From an uncultured Flavobacteriales bacterium (GTDB lineage Bacteria > Bacteroidota > Bacteroidia > Flavobacteriales > Schleiferiaceae): a stretch of 55,871 nt of DNA. A program made the translations under genes and the position numbers. Below are positions 9,351 to 17,756 of the stretch, one piece after another. The notes beneath the pieces are model-generated. The model was not told the origin of the DNA. It was given only the letters and a program-made list of their open reading frames with translations, and made no database searches. Numbering within the stretch: the stretch's first letter is position 1; each line of letters opens with the position of its first letter. Location: positions 1-55,871 of the forward strand of contig CALKDS010000058.1 in the NCBI GenBank assembly GCA_938084135.1, in the 5' to 3' direction.

Positions 9351-11414
9351 TTAATCGTTTTCTTGTTGCTCATCTGAAATCAATTCTATATCTCTGTTTT
9401 TGTCGGTCTTTTTCACAGTTTTTTTCTTGGAACTAGCATCAATTTCGGACTCTGCACTCAAAGATGCTTGTAATTTTTCTTCAGCTGTTAACCACTCTCT
9501 CTTTCCGAAAATAGATTCTAAATTTTCTTTAAAAATGACTTCTTTTTTCAATAAGTCTTCAGCGAGACGTGTAAGCTTATCCTTATTTTCTCTAAGTATT
9601 TTTTTTGCTCTTTCATATTGAATTTCAATTAGTTTTGAAATTTCTTGATCAATTATTTGAGCTGTATTCTCACTGTAAGGTTTGTCAAACTGATATTCAT
9701 TTTGCCCTGTGGAGTCATAGTATGTAACATTACCAATTACGCTATTTAAACCATAAACTGTTACTATTGCCTTCGCTTGTTTTGTAACCTTCTCGAGATC
9801 GCTTAATGCTCCGGTAGTTATCTGATTAAAAATAACTTCTTCGGCAGCTCTTCCGCCCATAGTGGCGCACATCTCATCAAGAAGCTGATTTGTTGAATTT
9901 AATTGTCTCTCTTCTGGCAAATACCATGCGGCTCCTAATGATCTCCCACGAGGCACAATGGTTACTTTGACAAGAGGGGAGGCGTGCTCTAATAACCAAC
10001 TCACTGTTGCATGTCCTGCTTCATGAAAAGCAATAATTTTCTTTTCTTCTAAGGTTATGATTTTGCTTTTTTTCTCCATGCCACCAATTATTCTATCTAC
10101 GGCATCAAGAAAATCTTGTTTTTCAACTTTCTTTTTATTTTTTCGCGCAGCAACTAACGCAGCTTCATTGCATACATTGGCAATATCTGCACCTGAAAAC
10201 CCCGGAGTTTGACGTGCCAAAAATTCAACATCTAAGTTCTTGGCATGCGTCAATGGTTTGAGGTGAACATCAAAGATTTCTTTTCTTTCTTTAAATTCTG
10301 GCAAATCCACATAAACCACTCGATCAAATCTTCCTGCTCGCATTAGGGCACGATCTAATATATCAGCTCTGTTAGTAGCTCCCATAACAATAACATGTTC
10401 ATTAGTTCCAAAGCCATCCATCTCTGTTAAAAGCTGATTCAGCGTGTTTTCTCGCTCATCATTTCCGCCATTCATAGCTGACTTTCCTCTAGCCCTACCA
10501 ATAGCATCAATCTCGTCTATGAAAATTATGCTGGGTGATTTTTCTTTCGCTTGCTTAAATAAGTCTCTTACACGACTAGCTCCAACTCCAACAAACATTT
10601 CTACAAAATCAGAACCGCTCAGCGAAAAAAAAGGAACTTTAGCTTCTCCTGCAACAGCTTTTGCGATAAGGGTTTTACCCGTCCCTGGGGGTCCTGAAAG
10701 CAGAACTCCTTTTGGGATTTTCCCTCCTAGATCAGTATATTTTTTTGGGTTTTTCAAAAAGTCAACAACCTCAAGAACCTCTTCTTTAGCTCCCTCCATA
10801 CCTGCTACGTTTTTGAAAGTAACACGCACCTCGGCATCAGCATCAAACATTTGAGCCTTAGATTTTCCAATGTTGAATATTTGAGAACCAGGCCCTCCTC
10901 CTGCACCACCTCCCATTCGACGCATCATGAAAAACCAAAAGAAAGCAATTAAGGCAAATGGTACTATCCAAGATAGTATTTCCGTCCAATAATTTGTTTC
11001 TGATCTATGCTGGATATTTAATTCCCCAAAGCGATTTTTTACTTCCGGATTTTCATCATAATAACGCCATATTTTTTCTTCAAAATTATCCCCTGCAGTA
11101 AATTTATAATGTGGTCCTGGGTTCGGTGAATCTCCAAAAGCAGTTTTCGCTAGATCTTTATATTGTTCATTATTTGCGAGGGTGTCATTATCGATGTAAA
11201 CATAAATTTGACCCTTGTTAATTACCTCTACTTTAGAAATATGGCCTTCGCTTAGTTTTTTTGTCAATTCATTAAAATCGGACTCAATAGTTTGACCGGA
11301 GTAATTGCTCGAAAAAAACTGCAAAGCAAGAAGTGCGACAAATATCGATAGGTAGATCCAACTCAGGCCAAATTTTGGTAAACCTCCTTTTTTCTTTTTT
11401 TCTTTTTTACTCAT
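9351..11414 (-). CDS. ftsH: ATP-dependent zinc metalloprotease FtsH
   Basis: 687 residues. Membrane-anchored AAA+ protease that removes damaged or unassembled membrane proteins. Order: a lysine-rich start, first membrane segment (about 17-34), periplasmic domain (about 36-143), second membrane segment (about 146-163), a Gly-rich linker, AAA+ with Walker A GPPGTGKT (241-248) and Walker [13 protein letters not shown] with RAGRFDR, then the M41 peptidase with HEAGH (464-468). The acidic, lysine-rich C-terminal tail is ordinary. It lies 23 bases after rsfS and 30 before the LUD gene. Confidence 0.97.
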   Translation of the reverse strand: MSKKEKKKKGGLPKFGLSWIYLSIFVALLALQFFSSNYSGQTIESDFNELTKKLSEGHISKVEVINKGQIYVYIDNDTLANNEQYKDLAKTAFGDSPNPGPHYKFTAGDNFEEKIWRYYDENPEVKNRFGELNIQHRSETNYWTEILSWIVPFALIAFFWFFMMRRMGGGAGGGPGSQIFNIGKSKAQMFDADAEVRVTFKNVAGMEGAKEEVLEVVDFLKNPKKYTDLGGKIPKGVLLSGPPGTGKTLIAKAVAGEAKVPFFSLSGSDFVEMFVGVGASRVRDLFKQAKEKSPSIIFIDEIDAIGRARGKSAMNGGNDERENTLNQLLTEMDGFGTNEHVIVMGATNRADILDRALMRAGRFDRVVYVDLPEFKERKEIFDVHLKPLTHAKNLDVEFLARQTPGFSGADIANVCNEAALVAARKNKKKVEKQDFLDAVDRIIGGMEKKSKIITLEEKKIIAFHEAGHATVSWLLEHASPLVKVTIVPRGRSLGAAWYLPEERQLNSTNQLLDEMCATMGGRAAEEVIFNQITTGALSDLEKVTKQAKAIVTVYGLNSVIGNVTYYDSTGQNEYQFDKPYSENTAQIIDQEISKLIEIQYERAKKILRENKDKLTRLAEDLLKKEVIFKENLESIFGKREWLTAEEKLQASLSAESEIDASSKKKTVKKTDKNRDIELISDEQQEND

Positions 11415-11437
11415 AACGTTTCAAATAACCTTAGTCT

Positions 11438-11788
11438 TTAAATGTTGTTAGTGTCAGCTCCCTCCCAAAGGCCCTCAATATCATAAAAATCTCTTGATTC
11501 TGATTGAAAAATATGAATAACAATATTTACGTAATCCATTAAAATCCATTCGCTTTGATCGGCCCCTTCCGTATGCCATGGTCGCTCATCACACTGCTGT
11601 CGAACTCGTTTTTCAATATTTCCAGCAATCGCTGAAACCTGAGTTGTGGATTGAGCTTCGGTAATTATAAAATAATCGCAAACTGCATTTTCAAGTTTAC
11701 GGAGATCCATTACTACAGTTTTTTCACCTTTTACTTCTGAAATTCCTTCGAGAGCTTCAAGAACAATTGCTGGAAATGTATTTTTCAT
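11438..11788 (-). CDS. rsfS: Ribosome silencing factor RsfS
   Basis: 116 residues. Binds ribosomal protein L14 and blocks joining of the subunits when nutrients are scarce. Family marks: VMDLRKLENAVCDYFIITEAQSTTQVSAIA, RPWHTEG and EWILMDYVNIVIHIF. It is the first gene of the operon with ftsH. The 119-base region up to birA must hold the promoters of both genes. I find no full TTG-N19-TAnnTTTG match there, only single weaker boxes such as CACCTTTG and TAAATTTG on the minus strand. Confidence 0.93.
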   Translation of the reverse strand: MKNTFPAIVLEALEGISEVKGEKTVVMDLRKLENAVCDYFIITEAQSTTQVSAIAGNIEKRVRQQCDERPWHTEGADQSEWILMDYVNIVIHIFQSESRDFYDIEGLWEGADTNNI

Positions 11789-11907
11789 GAAGAGATTTAA
11801 AATACGTACTTTGACACTCGTGAATCAACGCAACAAAGGTGCCATCTTTAAGTCAAGAACACTTGAATGATCAAATAGTTGTTAAATAATTCCAAATTTA
11901 AACGAAA

Positions 11908-12624
11908 GTGGAGATTAAATACCACCATTTCAGTAATGTAGACTCCACAAATTCATTTGCTAGAAGAGAACTCAACAGTTTTTCAGATGATTGTTGGACT
12001 GCCATTTCGTCAGATACACAAACAAAAGGACGTGGTCAGAATGGTTCGGATTGGGTTGATTCCCCGTGCGATTCACTACTTATGACAATTATTAGCCCAG
12101 AAATTAAATGGGATAATTCTAAAATAATGAATGCACATATGTCTGGATCCTTGGCAATTATGAATTTTTTAGTTAACCATGGATTTAATGCAAGATTAAA
12201 ATGGCCTAATGATGTATATATCGGTTCAGGAAAAATTGCAGGAATATTATCAGAGGCAAGTTGGCAAGGAGATTTTTGTAATCGTTTTTTTTTCGGATTG
12301 GGAATGAATGTTAGAAACGCGCCAGATGGTTATTCATTTTTAGGTTCTAATTATCTTCCAGAGCAATTCAGAATACCCTTGGCAGAGGTAATCGTGAATC
12401 AAATAATTATAGAAAAGAAAGATATAAGATTCATTTATGAAAGAAGTTTATTTCATTGGAATATCGGTTGTGACTGGAAAGATTTATCCACCGGTGAGTT
12501 ATTTCAGGCAAAGACCACAGGTGTTTGCGCAGATGGCAGTTTGGAACTTACACTTCTATCCGGAGAAGTGCGAACTTTTGCCAATAAAGAAGTCATGTTT
12601 TTAAATTCAAATAAAATTTTTTAA
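11908..12624 (+). CDS. birA: Biotin--[acetyl-CoA-carboxylase] ligase (class I)
   Basis: 238 residues. Attaches biotin to the carboxyl carrier protein of acetyl-CoA carboxylase through biotinyl-AMP. Motifs: GRGQNG (41-46, biotin/AMP loop), KWPNDVY (98-104) and KIAGIL (109-114). There is no N-terminal helix-turn-helix, so it is a ligase only and not the BirA repressor. The start is GTG (11908-11910), which gives the standard opening MEIKYHHFSNVDSTN; no in-frame ATG gives a better one. It converges on pyrE with a three-base gap. Confidence 0.93.
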   Translation: MEIKYHHFSNVDSTNSFARRELNSFSDDCWTAISSDTQTKGRGQNGSDWVDSPCDSLLMTIISPEIKWDNSKIMNAHMSGSLAIMNFLVNHGFNARLKWPNDVYIGSGKIAGILSEASWQGDFCNRFFFGLGMNVRNAPDGYSFLGSNYLPEQFRIPLAEVIVNQIIIEKKDIRFIYERSLFHWNIGCDWKDLSTGELFQAKTTGVCADGSLELTLLSGEVRTFANKEVMFLNSNKIF

Positions 12625-12627
12625 TGT

Positions 12628-13275
12628 TTAGATTAACCCTTTCCATGTTTTTGGGTTTTCTCTCCATTTCTCTAGAGTAGAAATCTCATTGGAGTCAAAA
12701 TAATTTCTCTCTTTGAGGCTTGAAATTAAATTACTATAGTCACTCAAAGTAATTAGATTACACTCTTTTTTGAGAAAAGCATTTTTCGCGATCTCTAAGC
12801 CATAAGTAAATATAGCCGACATTCCTAAGACTTCCCCTTGGCATTCCTTAATTGATTCAACAGCCTTTAATGAGCTCATTCCAGTGGAAATCAAATCCTC
12901 AACTATGACAACTTTTTGACCTTTCTTTAATATTCCTTCAACAAGGTTTTGTCTTCCGTGTTCTTTAGCTGAGGATCTCACATAAATCATGGGTAACTCC
13001 ATTTGGTGAGCTACAAGTGCGGCAATTCCAATCGCACCTGTTGCAACCCCGGCTATAACCTGAACATCAGGGAATTTCTCTTTAATCTGTAGAGATAAAT
13101 TCTCTTGCACAAAATTGCGCACTTTTGGATTTGAAAGTATTACCCTATTATCACAATAAATTGGGGATTTCATACCAGATGCCCAAATGAATGGATTTTT
13201 CGGACGTAATTCTATCGCCTTAATTTGCACTAGGGAATTGGCTAACTTTTTTGCTATTATAGAATCTATTATCAT
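12628..13275 (-). CDS. pyrE: Orotate phosphoribosyltransferase
   Basis: 215 residues from the ATG at 13275-13273. Joins orotate and PRPP to give OMP in pyrimidine synthesis. The PRPP loop VVIVEDLISTGMSS (122-135) and the flexible loop around RSSAKEHGRQ are present. The reading frame stays open upstream to 13425, but those 50 residues are rich in Pro, Ser and His, unlike the family, and lie inside the NUDIX gene. The chosen start opens with the expected MIIDSIIAKKLA. A perfect TATTTTTG box lies four bases before this ATG. The start codon overlaps that of the divergent NUDIX gene. Confidence 0.94.
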   Translation of the reverse strand: MIIDSIIAKKLANSLVQIKAIELRPKNPFIWASGMKSPIYCDNRVILSNPKVRNFVQENLSLQIKEKFPDVQVIAGVATGAIGIAALVAHQMELPMIYVRSSAKEHGRQNLVEGILKKGQKVVIVEDLISTGMSSLKAVESIKECQGEVLGMSAIFTYGLEIAKNAFLKKECNLITLSDYSNLISSLKERNYFDSNEISTLEKWRENPKTWKGLI

Positions 13276-13693
13276 GTCGCAAAAATACAAAATACAAGAG
13301 CTTACCGCCGCAGGTGGATGGGTTGAAAATGAATTTGGAGAAGTTCTATGGATATTTCGACTAGGAATGTGGGATTTACCAAAAGGTAAATTAGAAAATA
13401 ATGAGGAAATCCATGAATGTGCCATTCGTGAAGTTCAGGAAGAATGTGGATTAAGGGAAATCACTCTAGGTCGAAAGTTAATAGAAACTATTCACGGGTA
13501 TCATATTGAGGGAGTTAGTTTTAAAAAAACTACTCACTGGTATCGCATGAATGTTAAGGGAAGGCCAGAGTTGAATCCCCAATTTGAGGAAGATATAGAA
13601 TTAGCTCTTTGGCTAACCAAAAAAGACTGGCTATCAAAGCTCCATTCCACATATCAAACAGTCTGTCAAGTTTCAGAAGCTGCTATGAAATAA
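13274..13693 (+). CDS. NUDIX hydrolase
   Basis: 139 residues from the ATG at 13274. The full NUDIX box G-x5-E-x7-REV-x-EE-x-GL occupies residues 38-60, so hydrolysis of a nucleoside-diphosphate-linked substrate is expected; which one cannot be said. The opening MSQKYKIQELTAAGGWV, then DLPKGKLE, is typical of the Bacteroidota NUDIX protein next to pyrE. A longer frame from 13187 would run through pyrE codons and add 29 residues unlike the family, so it is not used. The gene ends six bases before the opposing coaD. Confidence 0.88.
   Translation: MSQKYKIQELTAAGGWVENEFGEVLWIFRLGMWDLPKGKLENNEEIHECAIREVQEECGLREITLGRKLIETIHGYHIEGVSFKKTTHWYRMNVKGRPELNPQFEEDIELALWLTKKDWLSKLHSTYQTVCQVSEAAMK
13280..13287 (-). 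promoter_or_regulatory. -7 promoter box directly before pyrE
   Basis: On the minus strand this reads TATTTTTG, a full match to TAnnTTTG. Only four bases separate it from the pyrE ATG, so transcription would begin at or next to the start codon, giving a leaderless mRNA. It lies within codons 3-5 of the NUDIX gene. No convincing TTG element is seen about 19 bases upstream. Confidence 0.4.
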
Positions 13694-13699
13694 ATCAAT

Positions 13700-14161
13700 T
13701 TACTTTATTCTTACTTCTTCTGGAACAAATTTGCTGTATTCCCCATTATTTTTGATCACGTCTCGAACTAGACTGGAGGAAATAAATGACAATTTTGCGC
13801 TTGTTAAAAAGAATACCGTATCTAGTTCGGGTTCGAGTTCTCTATTTGCTTGGGCTATTGCTTTTTCAAATTCAAAATCTGCAGGATTCCTAAGTCCTCT
13901 AAGCAGAAAGTTTGCGCTGCACTCTTTAGCAAATTCGATCGTGAGTCCATCGTATTTACGAACTTCTATTTTTGGATACTTATCAAAGGTATTTTCAAGC
14001 CATTGAACTCTTTTGGAAAGTGGAAATAAATAATTTTTATCAGCATTTGATCCAACAGCTAAAATAATCTTACCAAAAAGAGGCAATGCACGTTCAACAA
14101 TATTAACATGACCCAAGGTTATTGGATCAAAAGATCCCGGGAAAATTGCGGTTTTTACCAT
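13700..14161 (-). CDS. coaD: Pantetheine-phosphate adenylyltransferase
   Basis: 153 residues. Adenylates 4'-phosphopantetheine to dephospho-CoA, the penultimate step in CoA synthesis. Nucleotidyltransferase motif FPGSFDPITLGHVNIVERA lies at the start, followed by KNYLFPLSKR, LLRGLRNPADFEFE and ISSSLVRDV. The start cannot be much later without cutting the first strand before GSFDP, so the 35-base overlap with the end of ddl (14127-14161) is real. Both are on the minus strand, which suggests translational coupling. Confidence 0.96.
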   Translation of the reverse strand: MVKTAIFPGSFDPITLGHVNIVERALPLFGKIILAVGSNADKNYLFPLSKRVQWLENTFDKYPKIEVRKYDGLTIEFAKECSANFLLRGLRNPADFEFEKAIAQANRELEPELDTVFFLTSAKLSFISSSLVRDVIKNNGEYSKFVPEEVRIK

Positions 14162-15140
14162 TTTCTAATACTTCTTCAGCGAGCAAGTTAGTAAATTCTT
14201 TCAGCGATAAATCGATATTTTTTAGTTGATTTGGAATAATACTTTCAAGAGTCATTCCGGGAACAGTATTAATTTCAATTAATACTGCAGGACTATTTTT
14301 AGGCAATATAAAGTCAAATCGGCAAAAGCCCTTTAAATTTAGCTGGCCGTAAAGGCTTTTAGATATATTTTCGATTTCTAAAGAATTATTTGAAGAAATA
14401 TTGGCAGGAGTTATCTCTTCAGTTAAGCCACTGTATTTCGCCTCATAGTCGAAGAACTCATTTTTTGAGATGATTTCGGTTATTCCAAGAACTTTAATCT
14501 TATTTTTTACTTTTAATAGACCGCATGCCAATTCAATTCCCGCAATACCCTCTTCAATTATGATGGAATCATCTTCTTTTGAGGCAATTTTTATGGATTC
14601 ATTCAGATCGTTAAGAGAGTGGATTTTGGTTATTCCAAAGCTTGAGCCTGCTCTGCTCGGTTTAACAAAAATAGGTAGGTCAAAATCACTTAATTTTGAT
14701 TTCAAGCTGTTTACATCTATTTGAGAATTTATTAGAATTGCTTTTGGGATTTTTGCTCCCATCCTCGAAACTACTCCATTACTCCAGGCTTTGTGAAATG
14801 TTAATGCTGATGGACCCGGAGCTGAGCTGCTATATGGGATCCCAGTACTTTCCCATTTAAGAGCCAATGTGCCATCTTCGCCTGGATGACCATGAACAAG
14901 ATTAAATAATAGATCAAGTTTAAGAGTCTGGCGATTTCTAGTCACAGTCATTTTTGTCTCATTGAATTCAATTTCAGTATAATGTTCATCCCAGGCTTTG
15001 TGGCCATTTCTATTAATTTCTATACCAAATACTTCATATTTGTTGCGATCTACTGCACTAAACATGTTGTTACCACTTTTCATGGAAACCTCATATTCAC
15101 TAGAGTAACCCCCCATTATAATTCCTAAACACTTACGCAT
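14127..15140 (-). CDS. ddl: D-alanine--D-alanine ligase
   Basis: 337 residues. ATP-grasp enzyme joining two D-Ala for peptidoglycan. N-terminal domain with GIIMGGYSSEYEVSMKSG, then HGHPGEDGTLA; ATP-binding IFVKPSRAGSSFGITKI; metal/substrate motif RFDFIL and IEINTVPGMT. It is slightly longer than the family at the C-terminus, where it runs over the start of coaD. It is divergent from the PASTA gene by 51 bases. Confidence 0.96.
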   Translation of the reverse strand: MRKCLGIIMGGYSSEYEVSMKSGNNMFSAVDRNKYEVFGIEINRNGHKAWDEHYTEIEFNETKMTVTRNRQTLKLDLLFNLVHGHPGEDGTLALKWESTGIPYSSSAPGPSALTFHKAWSNGVVSRMGAKIPKAILINSQIDVNSLKSKLSDFDLPIFVKPSRAGSSFGITKIHSLNDLNESIKIASKEDDSIIIEEGIAGIELACGLLKVKNKIKVLGITEIISKNEFFDYEAKYSGLTEEITPANISSNNSLEIENISKSLYGQLNLKGFCRFDFILPKNSPAVLIEINTVPGMTLESIIPNQLKNIDLSLKEFTNLLAEEVLENGKNRNFPGIF

Positions 15141-15144
15141 TCTT

Positions 15145-15152
15145 CAAATATA
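15145..15152 (-). promoter_or_regulatory. -7 promoter box directly before ddl
   Basis: The minus strand reads TATATTTG, a full match to TAnnTTTG, ending four bases before the ddl ATG. Initiation would fall at or within the start codon. No clear TTG is found at the usual distance upstream. Confidence 0.4.
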
Positions 15153-15175
15153 GCTGAAGCCGGTAACCCTATTGT

Positions 15176-15183
15176 TATTTTTG
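15176..15183 (+). promoter_or_regulatory. -7 promoter box before the PASTA gene
   Basis: TATTTTTG, a full match, with CTG (15154-15156) 19 bases upstream as a possible weak -33 element. Eight bases separate the box from the ATG at 15192, so the leader would be only a few bases long. The box lies 23 bases from the divergent ddl box, so polymerases at the two sites probably exclude each other. Confidence 0.45.
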
Positions 15184-15191
15184 TAATAATT

Positions 15192-15965
15192 ATGAAGATG
15201 ATTTTATTTTTTAAAAGCCGAACATTTTGGTTCAATCTAATTTTGGCCTTTGTTTTTTTGATCTCATTGATGCTGCCTATGAATTGGGTATTGAAACAAA
15301 TAACTGGTCATGGTGAAATTCAAAATGTACCAGATGTGAGAAACATTACTCTGAAAGAAGCTCAGCAGACCCTTGAAGACATGAAGTTAATAGGAGAGGT
15401 TTTAGATTCCAGCGCATTTTTTAAAAACTTCAAACCAGGAACTGTTGTTCAACAATACCCAGAACCAGGTGCAGGAGCGAAAGTTGGTCGAAAAATAAAA
15501 TTGACAATTAATCGACATCGAGCAGAAAGTGTTTACTTGCCTATTTTGACTGAAAGAACCTTTGAAAGGGCAGCATTAGATCTTAGATCTCGAGGTCTTG
15601 TTCTTGGTAAAGTATCTTACAAGCCCGATTTGGCGGAGGGTATTGTTTTAGGCGCAAAAGCAAATGGAAAATTTATAAATGGTGGAGACCTAATTAGAAA
15701 AGGGACCGTTGTAGATCTTTTAGTTGGTCAAATATCTGGCCCTCCGACTCATTCAGTTCCAAATGTTATTTCTTTTAGTTTAGAACATGCTGTTTTTTCA
15801 ATTCAAAAAGCAGATTTACAAATCCAAGTTATGGATGGAGATCAAAATAATTTAAATGCTTCAATTATAAAACAAAACCCAATTGGGTCAGATGGTAATT
15901 TAGTTGTGCATACCGGCGGCGTTATTCAAGTATGGCTTTCGGACCTTAAAGAATTGAAAAACTAA
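15192..15965 (+). CDS. PASTA domain membrane protein
   Basis: 257 residues. A short cytoplasmic start, one membrane helix (about 11-33), then three PASTA-type repeats outside the membrane (about 42-112, 113-182 and 185-252), each beginning with a Pro-Val or Pro-Ile turn such as NVPDVRNITLKEAQ and SVPNVISFSLEHAV. PASTA domains bind peptidoglycan-related ligands in kinases and penicillin-binding proteins, but there is no kinase or transpeptidase domain here. The place beside ddl suggests a cell-wall role. A second ATG at 15198 is an equally possible start. Confidence 0.88.
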   Translation: MKMILFFKSRTFWFNLILAFVFLISLMLPMNWVLKQITGHGEIQNVPDVRNITLKEAQQTLEDMKLIGEVLDSSAFFKNFKPGTVVQQYPEPGAGAKVGRKIKLTINRHRAESVYLPILTERTFERAALDLRSRGLVLGKVSYKPDLAEGIVLGAKANGKFINGGDLIRKGTVVDLLVGQISGPPTHSVPNVISFSLEHAVFSIQKADLQIQVMDGDQNNLNASIIKQNPIGSDGNLVVHTGGVIQVWLSDLKELKN

Positions 15966-15971
15966 GAATAC

Positions 15972-17756
15972 ATGAGATATATTTTATTTTTTCTCTTAAT
16001 TGGTTCTTCTTGTTGGATTCAAGCGCAAACCCCAGTTGAGGAAATTAGGATGTCTATTTCAATACATAGTCAATCGAGTCCTCAGAAATCTTCAAAATCA
16101 TCGGATACATTAATTCTTCCGTTTATTGATGGGTTTAACAATGGGTTAAGGCCAGAGTGGTCATCATTAGGAGTTGTACAGGCGAATAATTGGTCAAAAG
16201 ACCCATTATCTTCTGGCGCTGCCGTCTTTGATGGAGTTTCTTTTAATGGTGAGGCATATCGACCTGGAATTATAAATAATGATTCAATTACGGATGTTTT
16301 AATTTCTCCGTATTTTAATTTCCAAGGTGCTGCAGATATAGTATTGTCATTTTTTATTCAAAATGGTGGTTGGGGAGATCCAACGGAGATTCAAGATTCA
16401 TTGAGTATTCACTTTTGGAATCCTTCGGATTCATCATGGATTCATGGTGGTTCATTGCAAGGAGGGGGAGATCAAGAAAAGTGGCATGCTGCGGCATTCT
16501 CTTTTCCATCCTATTTAAATGGACAAAATGGAGTTAGATTTAAATTATCTCGTTTCGCTTCGCCTGGAGGAATGTTTGACCATTTCCTGATCGATTATTT
16601 AGAAGTTGGAGCGAACAGAACTCTTAGTGATACCCTTTTATTTGATCCTTCATGGACTAGAATACCGAGTTCAATAACTCGAATATTTCATGAGATACCT
16701 TGGTGGCATTATAATTCGTTAATTCTGGAGACGGACAGTTTAAGGGTGTCTTACAGAAGAAATGGAATTCCACCTGTTGGAGGTTGGCAATTAAATCTCG
16801 GGAAATATGTCTGGAAAGACGATAATGGAAATATAATAGCTTCTCGTCTGAGTGTGCCAGTAGTAACGAATTTGGTCCATAATGTTAGTACTCCTTATCA
16901 ATTTTCAATATCAAAGCCAGGTATAAATATGCTGGGCCCTTCAAAATGGAATTTTAAGGGATGGTTTGATGGAGAGAATGTTGGGGAATTATCTAATGAT
17001 ACATTGAAAATAACTCAGGAATTTGGTTCTAGATATGCACAGGAGGATGGTTCTGCTGAGCGTTCTTATGGTGTGTCTCAAGGCATAGAGCCTAGACTTG
17101 CTCAAGAGTTTAATCTTATTATGGCAGACACTATTGTGGGGCTTGATTTATCGATTGCTTCAGCAGGATATGATTGGTCAAATATGACATTTAAAATTGG
17201 CATATGGGATGTAGATAGTTTAGGTCTTCCTGGAGATCAGATATATATATCAGATTCTTCTTTCTCACCAGTTCTTCCATATAGGAACTCTCCATTTCGT
17301 CATTTTATTTTAGACACAAATGGGATTTATGTTCCACAAAATTTTTTCATTGGCATTATTCAGACTACTGGTCCCGCAATCACTATTGGGTTGGATCTTC
17401 ACACTAATGGAGGAAAAGTTTATGGTGACGTAAATGGTTGGTTTCCATCTCTTCTTCCAGGAAGACTTTTAATCCGTCCATTATTAAGAAACATGCCTGA
17501 TGACCTTGGTCAATTTACCGTGCGGAGTGTGGAAATGATCAAATTATTTCCGAATCCTACTGATGAATTTTTTAATTTAATCAACGCGAAAAAATTTGAA
17601 AGATTCGACATTTATTCTGTCTTAGGAAAGAAGATCTATGAATTTTCTACTGATCAATATGGAAAGGCAACACAGTCGTCAATTTCCTGGCCAAATGGAA
17701 TATATTTTATCAAAGGCCAATATGGTTCAAATCATAGACTACTAGTCCGGAAATGA
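15972..17756 (+). CDS. T9SS cargo protein with type A sorting domain
   Basis: 594 residues. Signal peptide (about 1-19, ending WIQAQ), a long beta-rich region of unknown fold, then a type A C-terminal sorting domain (about 515-594) beginning VEMIKLFPNPTDEFFNL and ending in GIYFIKG and HRLLVRK. Known of the family: such domains direct export by T9SS and are then cleaved. The central part contains a stretch like concanavalin or MAM adhesive modules (DTLILPFIDGFNNG, ISPYFNFQGAADIVLSFFIQNG). Six bases follow the PASTA gene and four bases overlap the pseudouridine synthase gene, so it is cotranscribed with both. Confidence 0.88.
   Translation: MRYILFFLLIGSSCWIQAQTPVEEIRMSISIHSQSSPQKSSKSSDTLILPFIDGFNNGLRPEWSSLGVVQANNWSKDPLSSGAAVFDGVSFNGEAYRPGIINNDSITDVLISPYFNFQGAADIVLSFFIQNGGWGDPTEIQDSLSIHFWNPSDSSWIHGGSLQGGGDQEKWHAAAFSFPSYLNGQNGVRFKLSRFASPGGMFDHFLIDYLEVGANRTLSDTLLFDPSWTRIPSSITRIFHEIPWWHYNSLILETDSLRVSYRRNGIPPVGGWQLNLGKYVWKDDNGNIIASRLSVPVVTNLVHNVSTPYQFSISKPGINMLGPSKWNFKGWFDGENVGELSNDTLKITQEFGSRYAQEDGSAERSYGVSQGIEPRLAQEFNLIMADTIVGLDLSIASAGYDWSNMTFKIGIWDVDSLGLPGDQIYISDSSFSPVLPYRNSPFRHFILDTNGIYVPQNFFIGIIQTTGPAITIGLDLHTNGGKVYGDVNGWFPSLLPGRLLIRPLLRNMPDDLGQFTVRSVEMIKLFPNPTDEFFNLINAKKFERFDIYSVLGKKIYEFSTDQYGKATQSSISWPNGIYFIKGQYGSNHRLLVRK

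Noticed and set aside
10444-10854. 136-codon open frame opposite ftsH
   Set aside because: It mirrors the AAA+ domain of FtsH and has a low-complexity Ser/Pro-rich composition typical of an antisense shadow.
11789-11907. Possible small RNA or tRNA in the longest intergenic gap
   Set aside because: Only 119 bases, with no cloverleaf, no stable hairpin and no reading frame; it is best seen as the divergent control region of rsfS and birA.
13276-13425. 50-codon N-terminal extension of pyrE
   Set aside because: Ser-, Pro- and His-rich, unlike PyrE, and lies fully within the opposing NUDIX gene; the family start fits the ATG at 13275.
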